DNA from: Aegilops tauschii subsp. strangulata | Taxonomy: Eukaryota > Streptophyta > Magnoliopsida > Poales > Poaceae | Reading direction: 5' to 3' | Length of the DNA stretch: 64,000 bases | Assembly: GCF_002575655.3 (NCBI RefSeq) | Contig: NC_053040.3 | Location: forward strand, 357,118,267-357,182,266 | Part shown: positions 1 to 11,851 of the stretch, one piece after another | How positions within the stretch are numbered: position 1 is the first letter of the stretch | Layout of the letters: each line of letters starts with the position of its first letter | Position numbers and translations under genes: made by a program | The notes under the pieces: generated by a model | What the model was told of the DNA's origin: nothing | Seen by the model: the letters and a program-made list of their open reading frames with translations, nothing else | The model's database searches: none

Positions 1-448
1 CTCAAGACCCTCGGGAGGGGCCAGGCCTCACGAGGCAGACGACACAAGACTTCCTCAAGGGCAGGCTCACTAGGCTGGCTCGCGAGGAGCGGAGCTATCA
101 AGGCGGAGGGGTACCTCACAAGGTTCACGTGACGTGAGCCATGCCGATCAAGGCCAGGCAGGCGCCAGCGGGCGCAGAGTACCTGTTGCCTCTTTTGTGC
201 TAAAGGGGCAAGCGCAGGCGAGGAGTCCCGAGGCATCAGGCAAAGGTTTCCACATTGGTGCAACAATACCAAGACCAGCAGGACGTCAAGACGGAGGTCG
301 CCGCGGAGTCCACGACGGCGTCACCACCAGCGCCTTTGGTAGGCGAAGACCAATTTTGTCAGTATAGCTTGTACTCACTGTCCCCCTTCGAACTTGGCCG
401 TTGTGGGATCCCTTCCCGCCTAACATTTGGGAAGAGGACCATGGCCTC

Positions 449-456
449 TATAAATA
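449..456 (+). promoter_or_regulatory. LTR TATA box
   Basis: TATAAATA lies about 350 bp before the LTR end, a normal U3/R position, so it is the likely promoter of the level-0 gypsy element. Confidence 0.6.
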
Positions 457-880
457 GGACTAGCCACCACCGTAGGAAGGGGATCGACCGATCAGACTCT
501 GGACAGATCATTCAGAGCATCCTCACCCTCACCAGCTCTCGGAGCCCAAGAACACCTTTCCTCAGGAGGTTGTTCTTCCCTTGTACTTGTTCATCGTCAG
601 CCTACAAGGCAATCCACCTCACCACATTGGAGTAGGGTATTACACCACAACGGTGCCCTAACCAGTATAAACTCTTGTGTCCCTTGTTCTTCGAGTTCGG
701 TGAGCTAGGCCTTGAGATCGTTGTGCGAGCAAGCTAGGGAGAGAGAGATCTTCGTGCGCACCCCAGTGTTCGAACCTCAAGGGTTTGCCGGAACCCACGA
801 TCCGACATTTGGCGCGCGAGGTAGGGGTGCGCCGAAGCTTTCTTCTTCATCGACCGGATCGCCGCCGCCCCACGGCTCCG

Positions 881-1101
881 ATGTCTGATGATCTGAGGAC
901 CCAAGCCGACCGCTGGGCGGCCTGGCCCACCCGAGCGCCACCATCTGCTCCAGAAGACCTCAACTCTGCGCTCCATGCGGCCCGCTCAACGCCCAACACC
1001 CGCGGACGCGGGCAGCATGGGCCCGCGGCTGCCGCCCTCGTGCCACGGCGCACGCGTGCCTCCGCGCGATCCTCAAGTTACGCCGCGGCAATGGCACCAC
1101 A
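881..1101 (+). pseudogene. gag N-terminus, interrupted
   Basis: The first ATG after the PBS opens a frame beginning MSDDLRTQADRWAAWP, rich in Ala, Pro and Arg. It stays open for about 73 codons until the Athila-1 LTR begins at 1102. Position after the LTR and PBS makes it the gag N-terminus of the level-0 element. No gag core domain is included. The reading frame continues by chance into the LTR, but that extension is not gag. Confidence 0.6.
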
Positions 1102-2622
1102 TGATACGTCCATTTTGCATCATGCTTTTATATCGATATTTATTGCATTATGGGCTGTTATTACACATTGTGTCACAATACTTATGCCTATTCTCTCTTA
1201 TTTTACAAGGTTTACACGAAGAGGGAGAATGCCGGCGGCTGGAATTCTGGGCTGGAAAAGGAGCAAATATTAGAGACATATTCTGCACAACTCCAAAAGT
1301 CCTGAAACTCCACGAAAGTCAGTTTTGGAATATATAAAAAATATTGGGTGAAGAAAGCACCAGAGAGGGGCTACCCACCATCCACGAGGGTGGGGGGCGC
1401 GCCCTACCCCCTGGGCGCGCCCCCTGCCTCGTGGCCCCCTGGCAGGCCTCTGGTGCCCATCTTTGGCTATATGAAGTCTTTTGCCCTGGAAAAAAAATCA
1501 GAAGGAAGCTTTCAGGACGAAGCGCCGCCGTCTCGAGGTGGAACCTGGCGAAACCAATCTAGGGCTCCGGCGGAGCTGTTCTGACGGGGAAACATCCCTC
1601 CGGGAGGGGGAAATCATCACCATCGTCATCACCATCGATCCTCTCATCGGGAGGGGGTCAATCTCCATCAACATCTTCACCAGCACCATCTCATCTCAAA
1701 CCCTAGTTCATCTCTTGTATCCTATCTTTGTCTCAAAACCTCAGATTGGTACCCGTGGGTTGCTAGTAGTGTTGATTACTCCTTGTAGTTGATGCAAGTT
1801 GGTTTATTTGGTGGAAGATCATATGTTCAGATCCTTTATGCATATTAATACCCCTAGATTATGAACATGAATATGATTTGTGAGTAGTTACGTTTGTTCC
1901 TGAGGACATGGGAGAAGTCTTGCTATAAGTAGTCATGTGAATTTGGTATTCGTTCGATATTTTGATGAGATGTATGTTGTCTTTCCTCTAGTGGTGTTAT
2001 GTGAACATCGACTACATGAAACTTCACCATTGTTTGGGCCTAGAGGAAGGCATTAGGAAGTAATAAGTAGATGATAGGTTGCTAGAGTGACAGAAGCTTA
2101 AACCCTAGTTTATGCGTTGCTTCGTAAGGGGCTGATTTGGATCCATATGTTTCATGCTATGGTTAGGTTTACATTAATACTTCTTTTGTAGTTGCGGATG
2201 CTTGCAATAGGGGTTAATCATAAGTGTGATGCTTGTCCAAGGAAGGGCAGTACCCAAGCACCGGTCCGCCCACGTATCAAATTATCAAAGTAACGAACGC
2301 GAATCGTATGAGCAAGATGAAAACTAGCTTGACGATAATTCCCATGTGTCCTCGGGAGTGCTTTCCTTTATATAAGAGTTTGCCCAGGCTTGTCCTATTC
2401 TACAAAAAGGATTGGGCCACCTTGCTGCACCTTGTTTGCTTTTGTTACTTGTTACCCGTTACGAATTACCTTATCATAAAACTATCTGTTACCGATAATT
2501 TCAGTGCTTGCAGAGAATACCTTACTGAAAACCGCTTGTCATTTCCTTCTGCTCCTCGTTGGGTTCGACACTCTTACTTATCGAAAGGACTAAGATAGAT
2601 CCTCTATACTTGTGGGTCATCA
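1102..2622 (+). mobile_element. Athila-1 5' LTR (1521 bp)
   Basis: The LTR begins TGATACGTCCATTTTGC and ends GGGTCATCA. The Athila-2 LTR at 56994-58514 is the same family, the same length (1521 bp) and in opposite orientation. The first 180 bp match 56814-56993, the truncated 3' LTR of the same element, with about 8 differences. A TATATAAA box lies at 1331-1338. The expected TSD on this side is CCACA (1097-1101); its partner is outside the window. The short ORFs inside are not genes. Confidence 0.93.
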
Positions 2623-2633
2623 AGACTCTTTTC

Positions 2634-2652
2634 TGGCGCCGTTGCCGGGGAG
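2634..2652 (+). other. Primer-binding site of Athila-1
   Basis: TGGCGCCGTTGCCGGGGAG lies 11 bases after the LTR end. It is the PBS shared by many Triticeae Athila-lineage elements. Confidence 0.85.
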
Positions 2653-2714
2653 TGAAGCGCCTTTGGTAAGGAAAAATTTATATAGCATGCTGAAATTTAC
2701 TGTCACTTGTTACT

Positions 2715-4499
2715 ATGGAAAGTAACCCTTTGAGGGGCTTGTTCGGGGTATCTTCACCCTGACCAGTAGAGCAAAGAGTTGCTCCTCAACCTGCTGAACC
2801 TACTGAAAATGTTTACTTTGAAATTCCTTTGGGTATGATAGAGAAACTGCTAGCTAATCCTTTTACAGGAGATGGAACATTGCATCCCGATTTGCACCTA
2901 ATCTATGTGGATGAAGTTTGTGGATTATTTAATCTTGCAGGTATGCCCGAGGATGTTATCAAGAAGAAGGTCTTCCCTTTATCTTTAAAGGGAAAGGCAT
3001 TGACATGGTTTAGGCTATGTGATGATATTGGATCATGGAACTACAACCGATTGAAATTGGAATTTCATCAGAAGTTTTATCCTATGCATCTGGTTCATCG
3101 TGATCGTAATTATATATATAATTTTTGGCCTCGCGAAGGAGAAAGCATCGCTCAAGCTTGGGGGAGGCTTAAGTCAATGTTATATTCATGCCCCAATCAT
3201 GAGCTCTCTAGAGAAATTATTATTCAAAATTTTTATGCTCGGCTTTCTCTCAATAGTCGCCTCATGCTCGATACTTCTTGTACTGGTTCTTTTATGATGA
3301 AGACTATTGAATTCAGATGGGATTTATTGGAAATAATTAAACACAACTCTGAAGATTGGGAAATCGACGAAGGTAAGGAGTCAGGTATAACACCTAAGTT
3401 TGATTGTGTTAAATCTTTTATGGATACCGATGTTTTCCGTGAATTTGGCACTAAATATGGACTTGACTCTGAGATAGTAGCTTCTTTCTGTGAATCATTT
3501 GCTACTCATGTTGATCTTCCTAAGGATAAGTGGTTTAAATATCATCCTCCCATTGAAGTAAAAGTAGTTGAACCTATTAAAGTTGAAGAAAAGACTATCA
3601 CTTATAATATTGATCCTATTGTTCCTACCGCTTATATTGAGAAACCACCTTTCCCTGTTAGAATAAAGGATCATGCTAAGGCTTCAACTGTGGTCAACAA
3701 AAGTAATATTAGAACACCCAAACCCTCTCAGAAAATTAAAGTTGAACCTAGTAATGCTATGGTTAAAGATCTCTTGGTTGATAATATTGATGGGCATGTT
3801 ATTTACTTCTGTGATGAAGCTGCTAGAATTGCTAGACCCGATACTAAAAATAAACATAGACATGTTGTAAGCATGCCGGTTATTTTTGTTAAAATAGGAG
3901 ATCATTGCTATCATGGCTTATGTGATATGGGTGCTAGTGCGAGTGCAATACCTCATTCTTTATACGAAGAAATTATGCATGATATTGCACCTGCTGAGTT
4001 AGAAGGTATTGATGTTACAATTAAGCTTGCCAATAGAGATACTATTTCACCAGTTGGGATTGTTAGAGATGTTGAAGTCTTGTGTGGGGAAGTTAAATAT
4101 CCTACTGATTTTCTTGTCCTTGGTTCTCCACAAGATGACTTTTGTCCCATTATATTTGGCAGACCCTTCTTGAATACTGTTAATGCTAAGATAGATTGCA
4201 AAAAGGATGTTGATACTATTGGTTTAGGGGATATGTCTCAAGATTTTAATTTTGCTAAATTTTGTAGACAACCCCATGATAAAGAATTGCCTAGTAAAGA
4301 TGAAATTATTGGTCTTGCTTCTATTGCCGTGCCTCCTAATGATCCTTTAGAACAATATTTTTTAGACCATGAAAATGATATGTTTATGAAGGAAAGAAGG
4401 GAAATAGATGAAGTATTCTTCAAGCAGGGACTTATTTTGAAACACAACTTGCCCGTTGAAATTCTAAGGGATCCTCCTCCACCCAAGGGTGATCCCGTG
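2715..4499 (+). pseudogene. Athila-1 gag and protease, first half of the polyprotein
   Basis: The frame starts at ATG 2715 (MESNPLRGLFG) and runs in one frame to 4499, where the Tat element is inserted. A TGA at 2760-2762 breaks it at codon 16. The gag core with KGKALTWF lies around 2950-3330. A retropepsin-like motif (CDMGASASAIP) lies near 3921, with the downstream FGRPFLN motif near 4157. The end (PPPPKGDPV) continues after the insertion at 51604 as FELKPLPD, so the two halves are one coding sequence. The product would be nucleocapsid and aspartic protease of a virus-like particle. It is dead: stop codon, insertion and later lesions. Confidence 0.9.
4495..4499. repeat. Target-site duplication of the Tat element (left)
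   Basis: CCGTG here matches CCGTG at 51599-51603 exactly and sits next to the LTR ends. Confidence 0.95.
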
Positions 4500-5025
4500 T
4501 GTTGGGGATATTACCACTGTGCGTAAACCAGCCAGGAGAGGCCGGGTTAACCCCATAAGTAGTTCATCTGTATCTGAAGTCCATGAAGACAGATGGTGAC
4601 GCTTCATGAAGGCCCAGGGCCCAAAGCCGGTTTAAGGCATGTAGACATAAACCGGCATTGATATGTAAACTTGTGTTGTAAGATAGAAGTAGCAGAGACC
4701 AAGCCGGACACGATTATGAGCCGGCCTCGGGATTCTGTAAACCGACGGGCGTCAACCCATGTATATAAGGGGACGACCCGGCGGCGGTTCAAGGACAACA
4801 GACAACAACTCGAGACTCAGGCAAAGCGTATTCGCTCCCTGGTCATCGCAACCCCATCAATTCCAACACAACTAGACGTAGGCTTTACCTTCATTGTAAG
4901 GGGCCGAACTAGTATAAAACTCTCTTGCGTCCCTTGTCCGCTTTAACACCTTTAAGCTAACCCATAGCGATGGCTCCACGACTAAGTCCTTTCTCTAGGA
5001 CATCTGCCGTGACAAAACCACGACA
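4500..5025 (+). mobile_element. Tat-lineage gypsy 5' LTR (526 bp)
   Basis: It begins TGTTGGGGATATTACCACTG and ends CCACGACA. It matches the 3' LTR at 51073-51598, also 526 bp, with about 15 substitutions by eye (about 97% identity). A TATATAA box is at 4762-4768. An ATG at 4970 near the LTR end starts an open frame that runs through the PBS into gag. Confidence 0.95.
4762..4768 (+). promoter_or_regulatory. TATA box of the Tat LTR
   Basis: TATATAA is followed by AGGGGACGACCCGGC. The same box is in the 3' LTR near 51335. Confidence 0.65.
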
Positions 5026-7567
5026 GTTGGCGCCCACCGTGGGGCTATCGCACGATGGTTTCAAGTTCTTGGAGGGTAACTTCGAAGGACTCAAGGGTTA
5101 CGCTGTGGGCCGGATGATCAAGAGTCGTCGCGGCAAGCTCTACATCGACGATGCAGGCTGGGGCCCCGAGGCCGGCTCAATCGAGTACGGGTACCGGGTC
5201 CCCTTTGGTGGCATACACGTTTTCATTGGCAAGACCGGCGAACCGGGCCCTGAGCCGGACATCTGCACCGACCTCATCGAAACGGCTCAGCGTGCGAGAT
5301 CTGCCCGGGTCAAGCTTGCCATGAAGCGTGCCTTCGTGGGAGTTATCCATGGAGGGGAATCTGAGGATAGATCGGAATCTGGTGGTGAGACCGTCGTTTA
5401 TTCCGGCGACGAGTCATCGACCGGAGAGACCAAGTCGTTATATCAGTTACAAGATGGCCGGATTGGGGGCTGTTCCGATGGCGATAGTATTCCGGACCCC
5501 TTTGATCTGCCAAACCGGGTTGCGATCTTCATGGCCGGCACGCAACCGGCGCTCCGCTCTTCGACCGCAGCGGCGATGATTTCCGGATCGGCAGCGGCGG
5601 CAGCGGCCGGGGCAGGAGGCCCTGTGCGACCGCCAACTCAGGTTCTATCTGATTTGTTTGATGCGTTGGCAACGCTCATGGCGGAGGTTAACCCGGCGGA
5701 TCAGGATGCACACAATGCGGAAATCGCGAAAGTGAAAGATCAGATCACCCAGGCCAAAGCCGACTTAGCAGCTGAGGATACCAGGATAGCCGCGGAGCGG
5801 GCCGCTTTGGATGCACAAGCTTACCGGATTATGCTGGATCAGAGTGCGTCCAATGAAGTCCTGAAGAGGAGGCACTGATCTCGCCTGCCGCCAGTTTATG
5901 ACGCTAGAAATCTCTTTAACACCCCAGGAGCAGGAACCAGTAATCCGCCGGTGGTAAACCGGGCGGAGGCACCTGGAGCAGGGGCGCCGGTTCAACCACG
6001 TTTAGCGGATCCGCCTCGTCAGAACAACATTGTAACACCGCATGTCCCCACGCCGCCGGGTCATTACTCTAACCCGATGGACAACGTCGTCGCTGCCGCT
6101 TCACGGCTGGCAGCCATCCTGATCAAAGGCGATTCTACGGCGGCGGTTGAGATGCGTCGGGTTAAGGAGCTACTTCAGACAGCCTTGGTTCAACAGGAGG
6201 CTTATTCGTATAGTCGCGATCGGATTCATTCCACTCCCCGTCCAAGCCAGAGTTACAGCAGGCGTATGGATGAACCGGCAGTGTCAAGCAATGCGCGGAA
6301 CCGTGATCCGCCCCGTGGCAATAACCCGGCGGGTGGTGCTGGTGATGCTCAGGAGGTGGTGGACCGGGCTCAGGCACGCAGAGAGGCCGAGTTAGCGGCG
6401 CAGCATGAAGCCCGTCAGCTTACTCCGGTTCGTCCAACCACATCGGTGGAACCAGGAGTTACCTCTAGTTCTTTAGGAGTGCCACGTCTTGTCCCAGCGT
6501 CGCGGAATGTGCGCCTGCCCAAGGATTTCAAGGGCCCGCGCAAGGTGCCGAATTACACCGCTGATTTATCCCCTGAAATATGGGTCGAAAGCTATGAGAT
6601 GGCCATGGAGATGCTGGATGTGGATGATGCAGCATGTGCGAAATACTTCACCATGATGCTAGAAGGGACGGCCCGCACTTGGCCAAAAAGCTTACCGGCT
6701 AATTCTATCAGGTCATGGGCCGAGTTGAGAGTCCGGTTTATTCAGAATTTCAAGGATACATGCAAGCAGCCCATGTCGATTGTGGACTTAGCTGCCTGTG
6801 TCCAGGTGGAAGGAGAGTCAACAACCCATTGGGTGCACCGGGTTTCGGAGATTTTGCATTCATCAGACCGCATCAACGCAGATACCGCAGTTTTAACATT
6901 GGAAGGCAGTTGCCGGTTTGAACCCCTGAAGTTGAAGTTGGGACGGCTCAAACGTCATTGTAATGACATGGGAACCCTCATGGCTGCACTGGTGAAGTAT
7001 GCCGACTCTGATAGTACCAAGGATCTCGACTCTGACGATGATAAGACAGGGAAGGGAAAGAAGAGCGGCAACGCCAAGGGGCAGCACCACAACCCGGCGG
7101 GTCATGGAAACGGTGGCAAGCATAAAGTGGACCACGGTTTAGACTTTGTGGCTAACACTAATACACATCACAAGGGCCAGCGGCGTAAGGGTAAATCGCC
7201 CCAGCGCGGTGGAAGGCCAAGTCCTAATCCGGACCGTTTGTCATATCTGTTGAACCAGCCCTATCCAAAGCATGGGACGAAGGAGGACCCGTCCACGCAC
7301 CTCTGGAAAGATTGTTACATTATGCAAGAGTTCAAAAATTCTGATTCTTTCCGGTATGATCATGGACCAGGAGGCAGTTCGGGCCCCGGTTCTCATGGGC
7401 CGGGTTATGGCGGAGGAAATTCCGAATCAGGCTTCCACGGCAACCAGGGTGGACATAACAATCAAAGTAATCAGGGTAACCAAGGTGGCTATAATCATCA
7501 GGGCAATCAACAGCAGCAGCAGCAGTCGGGTTACCAGAGCAACCCGAAGCAGTTGAATGGCGGATAG
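4970..7567 (+). pseudogene. Tat gag, with one internal stop
   Basis: One frame from ATG 4970 (inside the LTR) or from a later start such as Met at 5116 encodes the long gag of this lineage. A TGA at 5876-5878 splits it into 302 codons and a downstream part from 5951. The N-terminal part has an Ala-rich coiled-coil end. The second part has the retrotransposon gag core (GTARTWPKSLPANSIRSW, about 6670-6990), a basic linker, a zinc-binding-like motif with Tyr where a Cys is expected (NQPYPKHGTK, about 7254) and a Gly/Asn/Gln-rich tail. It ends at TAG 7565. The frame continues in the next segment, so this TAG is probably also a mutation. Confidence 0.85.
5028..5045 (+). other. Primer-binding site of the Tat element
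   Basis: TGGCGCCCACCGTGGGGC starts two bases after the 5' LTR end. Confidence 0.85.
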
Positions 7568-8552
7568 TATCATGTCTTCACTACTAGCTTAGACAAGCGC
7601 GATCAGAAGCTTCATAAAAGGGCGGCGAATGCTGTTGAACCGGCGGTGCCCCGTTATTTGTGCTGGTCCAAACAGCCGATTGTGTGGAGTAGAGAGGATC
7701 ATCCACCCCGGGTTGATAATCCGGGTCATCTGGCTCTGGTGGTGCCACCTCAGGTGGGAGGTTATAAGTTCACTAAGGTACTCATGGATGGAGGGAGTAG
7801 TATCAATATCCTTTATTATGAAACTTTCCGTCGCATGGGGTTAACAGATAAAAATCTTAAACCGTCCAATACGGTGTTCCATGGTGTGGTGCCTGGTAGG
7901 TCGGCATATCCTGTTGGTAAGATAGCACTGGAGGTGGCTTTTGGAGATGAGCATGACTCGAGATCAGAAACCTTGACTTTTGAAGTGGTGAAAATCAGAA
8001 GCCCGTATCATGCCCTATTTGGACGGCCAGCTTATGCTAAGTTTATGGCACATCCTTGTTATGTTTATCTGCAGCTCAAGATGCCGGGTCACAAGGGAAC
8101 TTTAACCGTGCATGGGAGCCGCAAGATTGCTCTGGAGTGTGAAGAAGGTGATGCAGCTTATGCTGAGTCGGTTTGTGCAATAGAAGAGTTGAAGTTTTAC
8201 AAGGACAATGTTGACCCGACAGATATGACTTCGTTGAAGAAACCAACTACAGAGCATGATCCGGCCCCGAAGTTTAAATCGGCTTATGAGACTAAGCTTG
8301 TTGACTTTGTGCATGGCGATTCGTCCAAGCAGTTTAGCATCAGCGCTAACTTGGATCCGAAATAGAAAAGCGCGCTCATTGAGTTCATCCGTGAGAATCA
8401 GGACATCTTTGCATGGAAGCCTTCTGACATGCCAGGTGTACCGAGAGAACTCACTGAGCACACTCTCAATGTTGATCCCAAGTATAAACCGGTCAAGCAG
8501 TTTCTCCGCCGGTTCAATGAAGAAAGACGCAAAGCTATTGGAGAAGAAGTGG
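7568..8552 (+). pseudogene. Tat protease and start of reverse transcriptase
   Basis: This continues the gag frame after TAG 7565-7567. A retropepsin-like motif (LMDGGSSINILYYETF, about 7785) and the FGRPAYAKFMAHP motif (about 8020) mark the aspartic protease. A TAG at 8363-8365 interrupts the frame, which then continues as KSALIEFIRENQDIFAWKPSD, the start of the RT region. The CACTA transposon enters after GEEV at 8552. The coding sequence resumes at 42331 with RLLAAGFIVEVFHPEW. The stops look like Gln codons changed by C-to-T transitions. Confidence 0.85.
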
Positions 8553-9185
8553 CACTACAAAAAAATACACTTCCGTGATGATACGTGTTTGTCACAGTAG
8601 GTCGCGTTTTTTGTCATGCATGTACATCCATGACAAATTTATGACAGAATCAAGATAGTCATACCTGTGCTGTCGTAGAAGTGTTCCATGACATTACCAA
8701 AATTATCATCACGGAAGTGTCCACTTCCATGACGATAAATCGCGCGTCACAGAAGTGCTTTCGTCAAGGGTGACCGACACATGGCATCCACCATAACGGA
8801 ACGCCGTTAAGCTATCGGGTCGGGTTTTGGATCCGATAACCCATTAACAGCCCCGACCAATGGGGATTTTCCACGTGTAAAATCATCATTGGCTGGAGGA
8901 AACATGTGTCAGCTCATCGTTGGGACAGATGTCATCCACTCATTGGACAGAAGACGCCTATGATACGTCGACACGTTGCACGGCCCAACAGAGGCCCATT
9001 CCTGTGAAAAGGCCGGCCCGTTTGACTTGGTCAAAAGGTGGCGGGCCGGCCCATGGAAAGCTTGTTAATGGCCTGTTCGCATATAGCCCATTTACAGCCC
9101 GCTAACCCAAGGCCTGTTACGCCCTATCCGAATTAGGCCCAGTAGCGTCATCTGGGCCATCCAATATGATTCCAGCCCGTTTTCA
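8553..9185. repeat. CACTA left terminal region with AGAAGTG/TGACA motifs
   Basis: After the TIR, short motifs recur in both orientations: GTCGTAGAAGTG, GTCACAGAAGTG and CATGACA. The right end has GTCATAGAAGTA and GTCATAGAAGTGTCAT. Repeated subterminal motifs are the usual transposase-binding sites of CACTA elements; that role is inferred here. Confidence 0.6.
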
Positions 9186-9241
9186 CTTCTGGCCCATGTA
9201 TGGCCCATGACGTCTTTCAGCCCATATGAGGTCCTATGTAA

Positions 9242-9380
9242 CTCTTGGCCTATTAACGGCCCGTGGTGAAACTGGCCCGTAATGAACAGTGTATCACTTT
9301 ACACCCATTAACGACCCGTGGTGAAACTGGCCCGTAATGAACAGTGTATCACTTTATACCCATTAACGGCCCGTTATTCC
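9242..9380. repeat. 55-bp direct repeat in the CACTA left end
   Basis: A block with GTGGTGAAACTGGCCCGTAA occurs twice, 55 bp apart (attaacg at 9252 and 9307), within a wider stretch rich in GGCCCGTT and GGCCCAT. Confidence 0.8.
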
Positions 9381-9685
9381 GTTGGGCCATTTCCAGCCCA
9401 TGTTATCTTTCGGCCTTCTCAGAGCCCATTTATTCTTGGGCTCATTTCTAGCATTCGTTTACTTACGGCCCGTTACTGTCATTTTCTGCTTGTGGGCCAA
9501 ATTCAGCCCGTGGTTACAATCGGCCCGTTTGTGGTCCGTTAATACGTTGGGCCGTTTTCATAGCGTCATCAAATACGACCTATTAACGATGGCCCGTTAT
9601 GGTCGGCCCATGAACGGACGATTCCAACTCTAGCCCGTTTACGGCCAGAATGCCGTCTGTTTGGCCCATGTTTGGCCAATCGATC

Positions 9686-9867
9686 ATACGGCCCGTATAA
9701 GGCCCATTGATGATACGGCCCGTAGAAGGCCCATTGTTTCTATGGCCCGTAGAAGGCCCACTGTTTCTATGGCCCGTAGAAGGCCCACTGTTTCTATGGC
9801 CCGTAGAAGGCCCACTGTTTCTACGGCCCATAGAAGGCCCACTGTTTCTACGGCCCGTAGGAGGCCT
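9686..9867. repeat. 27-bp minisatellite
   Basis: The unit ATGGCCCGTAGAAGGCCCAC plus TGTTTCT recurs about six times with few changes. The unit length is a multiple of three, so it produces repetitive open frames on both strands (for example 9583-10014). These are not genes. Confidence 0.9.
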
Positions 9868-10067
9868 AGTGTCACTACAGTAAATATTAGCCCATGGTTC
9901 TTGTGGCCTAGTTTTTAAAAATAGGTTATTCCAGCCACTAGCAAACCACAGAAAAAGAACTGCACTGACTACAAGCAAACAAATAAACAAGACAACAAGG
10001 AAATAAATAAGCAAGCAACTTACACTAGGCTATCATGGCTATTACACATATTACATCCACTGGGCAT

Positions 10068-10072
10068 CAAAG
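10068..10072. repeat. Target-site duplication of the Angela-like element (left)
   Basis: CAAAG matches CAAAG at 18819-18823, directly outside the two LTRs. Confidence 0.95.
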
Positions 10073-11818
10073 TGTTGGGGAACGTAGCAATTTCAAAAAA
10101 TTTCCTACGCACACGCAAGATCATGGTGATGCATAGCAACGAGAGGGGAGAGTGTTGTCCACGTACCCTCGTAGACTGAAAGCGAAAGCGTTAACACAAC
10201 GCGGTTGATGTAGTCATACGTCTTCACGATCCGACCGATCAAGTACCGAACACACAACACCTCCGAGTTCAGCACACGTTTAGCTCGATGACGTCCCTCG
10301 AACTCCGATCCAGCCGAGTGTTGAGGGAGAGTTTCGTCAGCACGACGGCGTGGTGACGATGATGATGTACTACCGACGCAGGGCTTCGCCTAAGCACCGC
10401 TACGATATTATCGAGGTGTAATATGGTGGAGGGGGGCACCGCACACGGCTAAAAGATCGTTGATCAATTGTGTGTAGAGAGGTGCCCCCTGCCCCCGTAT
10501 ATAAAGGAGCAAGGGGGAGGCCGCCGGCCAAGGGAGGAGAGGCGCGCCAGGAGGAGTCCTACTCCTACCGGGAGTAGGACTCCCCCCTTTCCATGTTGGA
10601 CTAGGAGAGGAAGGGGGAAAAGGTGGAGGGGAGGAAGGAAGGGGGGGGCGCCGCCCCCCTCTCCTTGTGCTATTCGGACTGGGGGGGGGGGGGGGGAGGG
10701 GCGCGCGGCCCTGCCCTGGCCTCCTCTCCTCTCTTCCACCTAGGCCCAATAAGGCCCATTAAGTTATCGGGGGGTTCCGGTAACCTCCCGGTACTCTGGA
10801 AAAATCCCGATTTCACCCGGAACACTTCCGATGTCCAAACATAGGCTTCCAATATATCAATCTTTATGTCTCGACCATTTCGAGACTGCTCGTCATGTCC
10901 GTGATCACATCCGGGACTCCGAATAACCTTCGGTACATCAAAACATATAAACTCATAATATAGCTGTCATCGTAACGTTAAGCGTGTGGACCCTACGGGT
11001 TCGAGAACTATGTAGACATGACCGAGACACCTCTCCGGTCAATAACCAATAGCGGAACCTGGATGCTCATATTGGTTCCCACATATTCTACGAAGATCTT
11101 TATCGGTCAGACCGCATAACAACATACGTTGTTCCCTTTGTCATCGGTATGTTACTTGCCCGAGATTCGATCGTCGGTATCTCGATACCTAGTTCAATCT
11201 CGTTACCGGCAAGTCTCTTTACTCGTTCCGTAATACATCATCCCGCAACTAACTCATTAGTCACAATGCTTGCAAGGCTTATAGTGATGTGTATTACTGA
11301 GTGGGCCCAGAGATACCTCTCCGACAATCGGAGTGACAAATCCTAATCTCGAAATACGCCAACCCAACAAGTACCTTTGGAGACACCTGTAGAGCACCTT
11401 TATAATCACCCAGTTACGTTGTGACGTTTGGTAGCACACAAAGTGTTCCTCCGGTAAACGGGAGTTGCATAATCTCATAGTCATAGGAACATGTATAAGT
11501 CATGAAGAAAGCAATAGCAACATACTAAACGATCGAGTGCTAAGCTAACGGAATGGGTCAAGTCAATCACATCATTCTCCTAATGATGTGATCCCGTTAA
11601 TCAAATGACAACTCATGTCTATGGCTAGGAAACACAACCATCTTTGATCAACGAGCTTAGTCAAGTAGAGGCATACTAGTGACACTCTGTTTGTCTATGT
11701 ATTCACACATGTATTATGTTTCCGGTTAATACAATTCTAGCATGAATAATAAACATTTATCATGATATAAGGAAATAAATAATAACTTTATTATTGCCTC
11801 TAGGGCATATTTCCTTCA
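10073..11818 (-). repeat. 3' LTR of the Angela-like element
   Basis: 1746 bp, TG...CA. It differs from the 5' LTR partly in the length of G/C runs near 10620-10700. Proline/glycine-rich ORFs at 10408-10850 fall in this GC-rich part and are not genes. Confidence 0.95.
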
Positions 11819-11831
11819 GTCTCCCACTTGC
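11819..11831 (-). other. Polypurine tract
   Basis: On the minus strand the sequence just before the 3' LTR is GCAAGTGGGAGAC, the plus-strand primer typical of Angela/BARE elements. Confidence 0.8.
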
Positions 11832-11851
11832 ACTAGAGTCAATAATCTAGA

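Larger units (their letters stand above)
1..1101 (+). mobile_element. Ty3/gypsy element, 5' LTR end, leader and gag start (left-truncated)
   Basis: This is the right-hand part of an LTR ending in CA at 807. A primer-binding site follows at 810-827 (TGGCGCGCGAGGTAGGGG), then a short leader and the start of a gag reading frame. The frame is cut at 1101 by the Athila-1 LTR. The PBS resembles that of Tat/Grande-type gypsy elements, which is a family inference. The LTR start lies left of the window. The rest of the element should lie right of the window, beyond the end of Athila-1. Confidence 0.8.

Noticed and set aside
1344..1792. ORFs in the Athila-1 LTR
   Set aside because: LTR sequence with the GC-rich hairpin. 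The homologous LTR at 56994-58514 does not keep the frames.
9583..10014. Overlapping repetitive ORFs on both strands
   Set aside because: They are produced by the 27-bp minisatellite of the CACTA end.
10408..10850. Several GC-rich ORFs, with near-copies at 17472-17762
   Set aside because: Both lie in the LTRs of the copia element and are its repeated GC-rich part.
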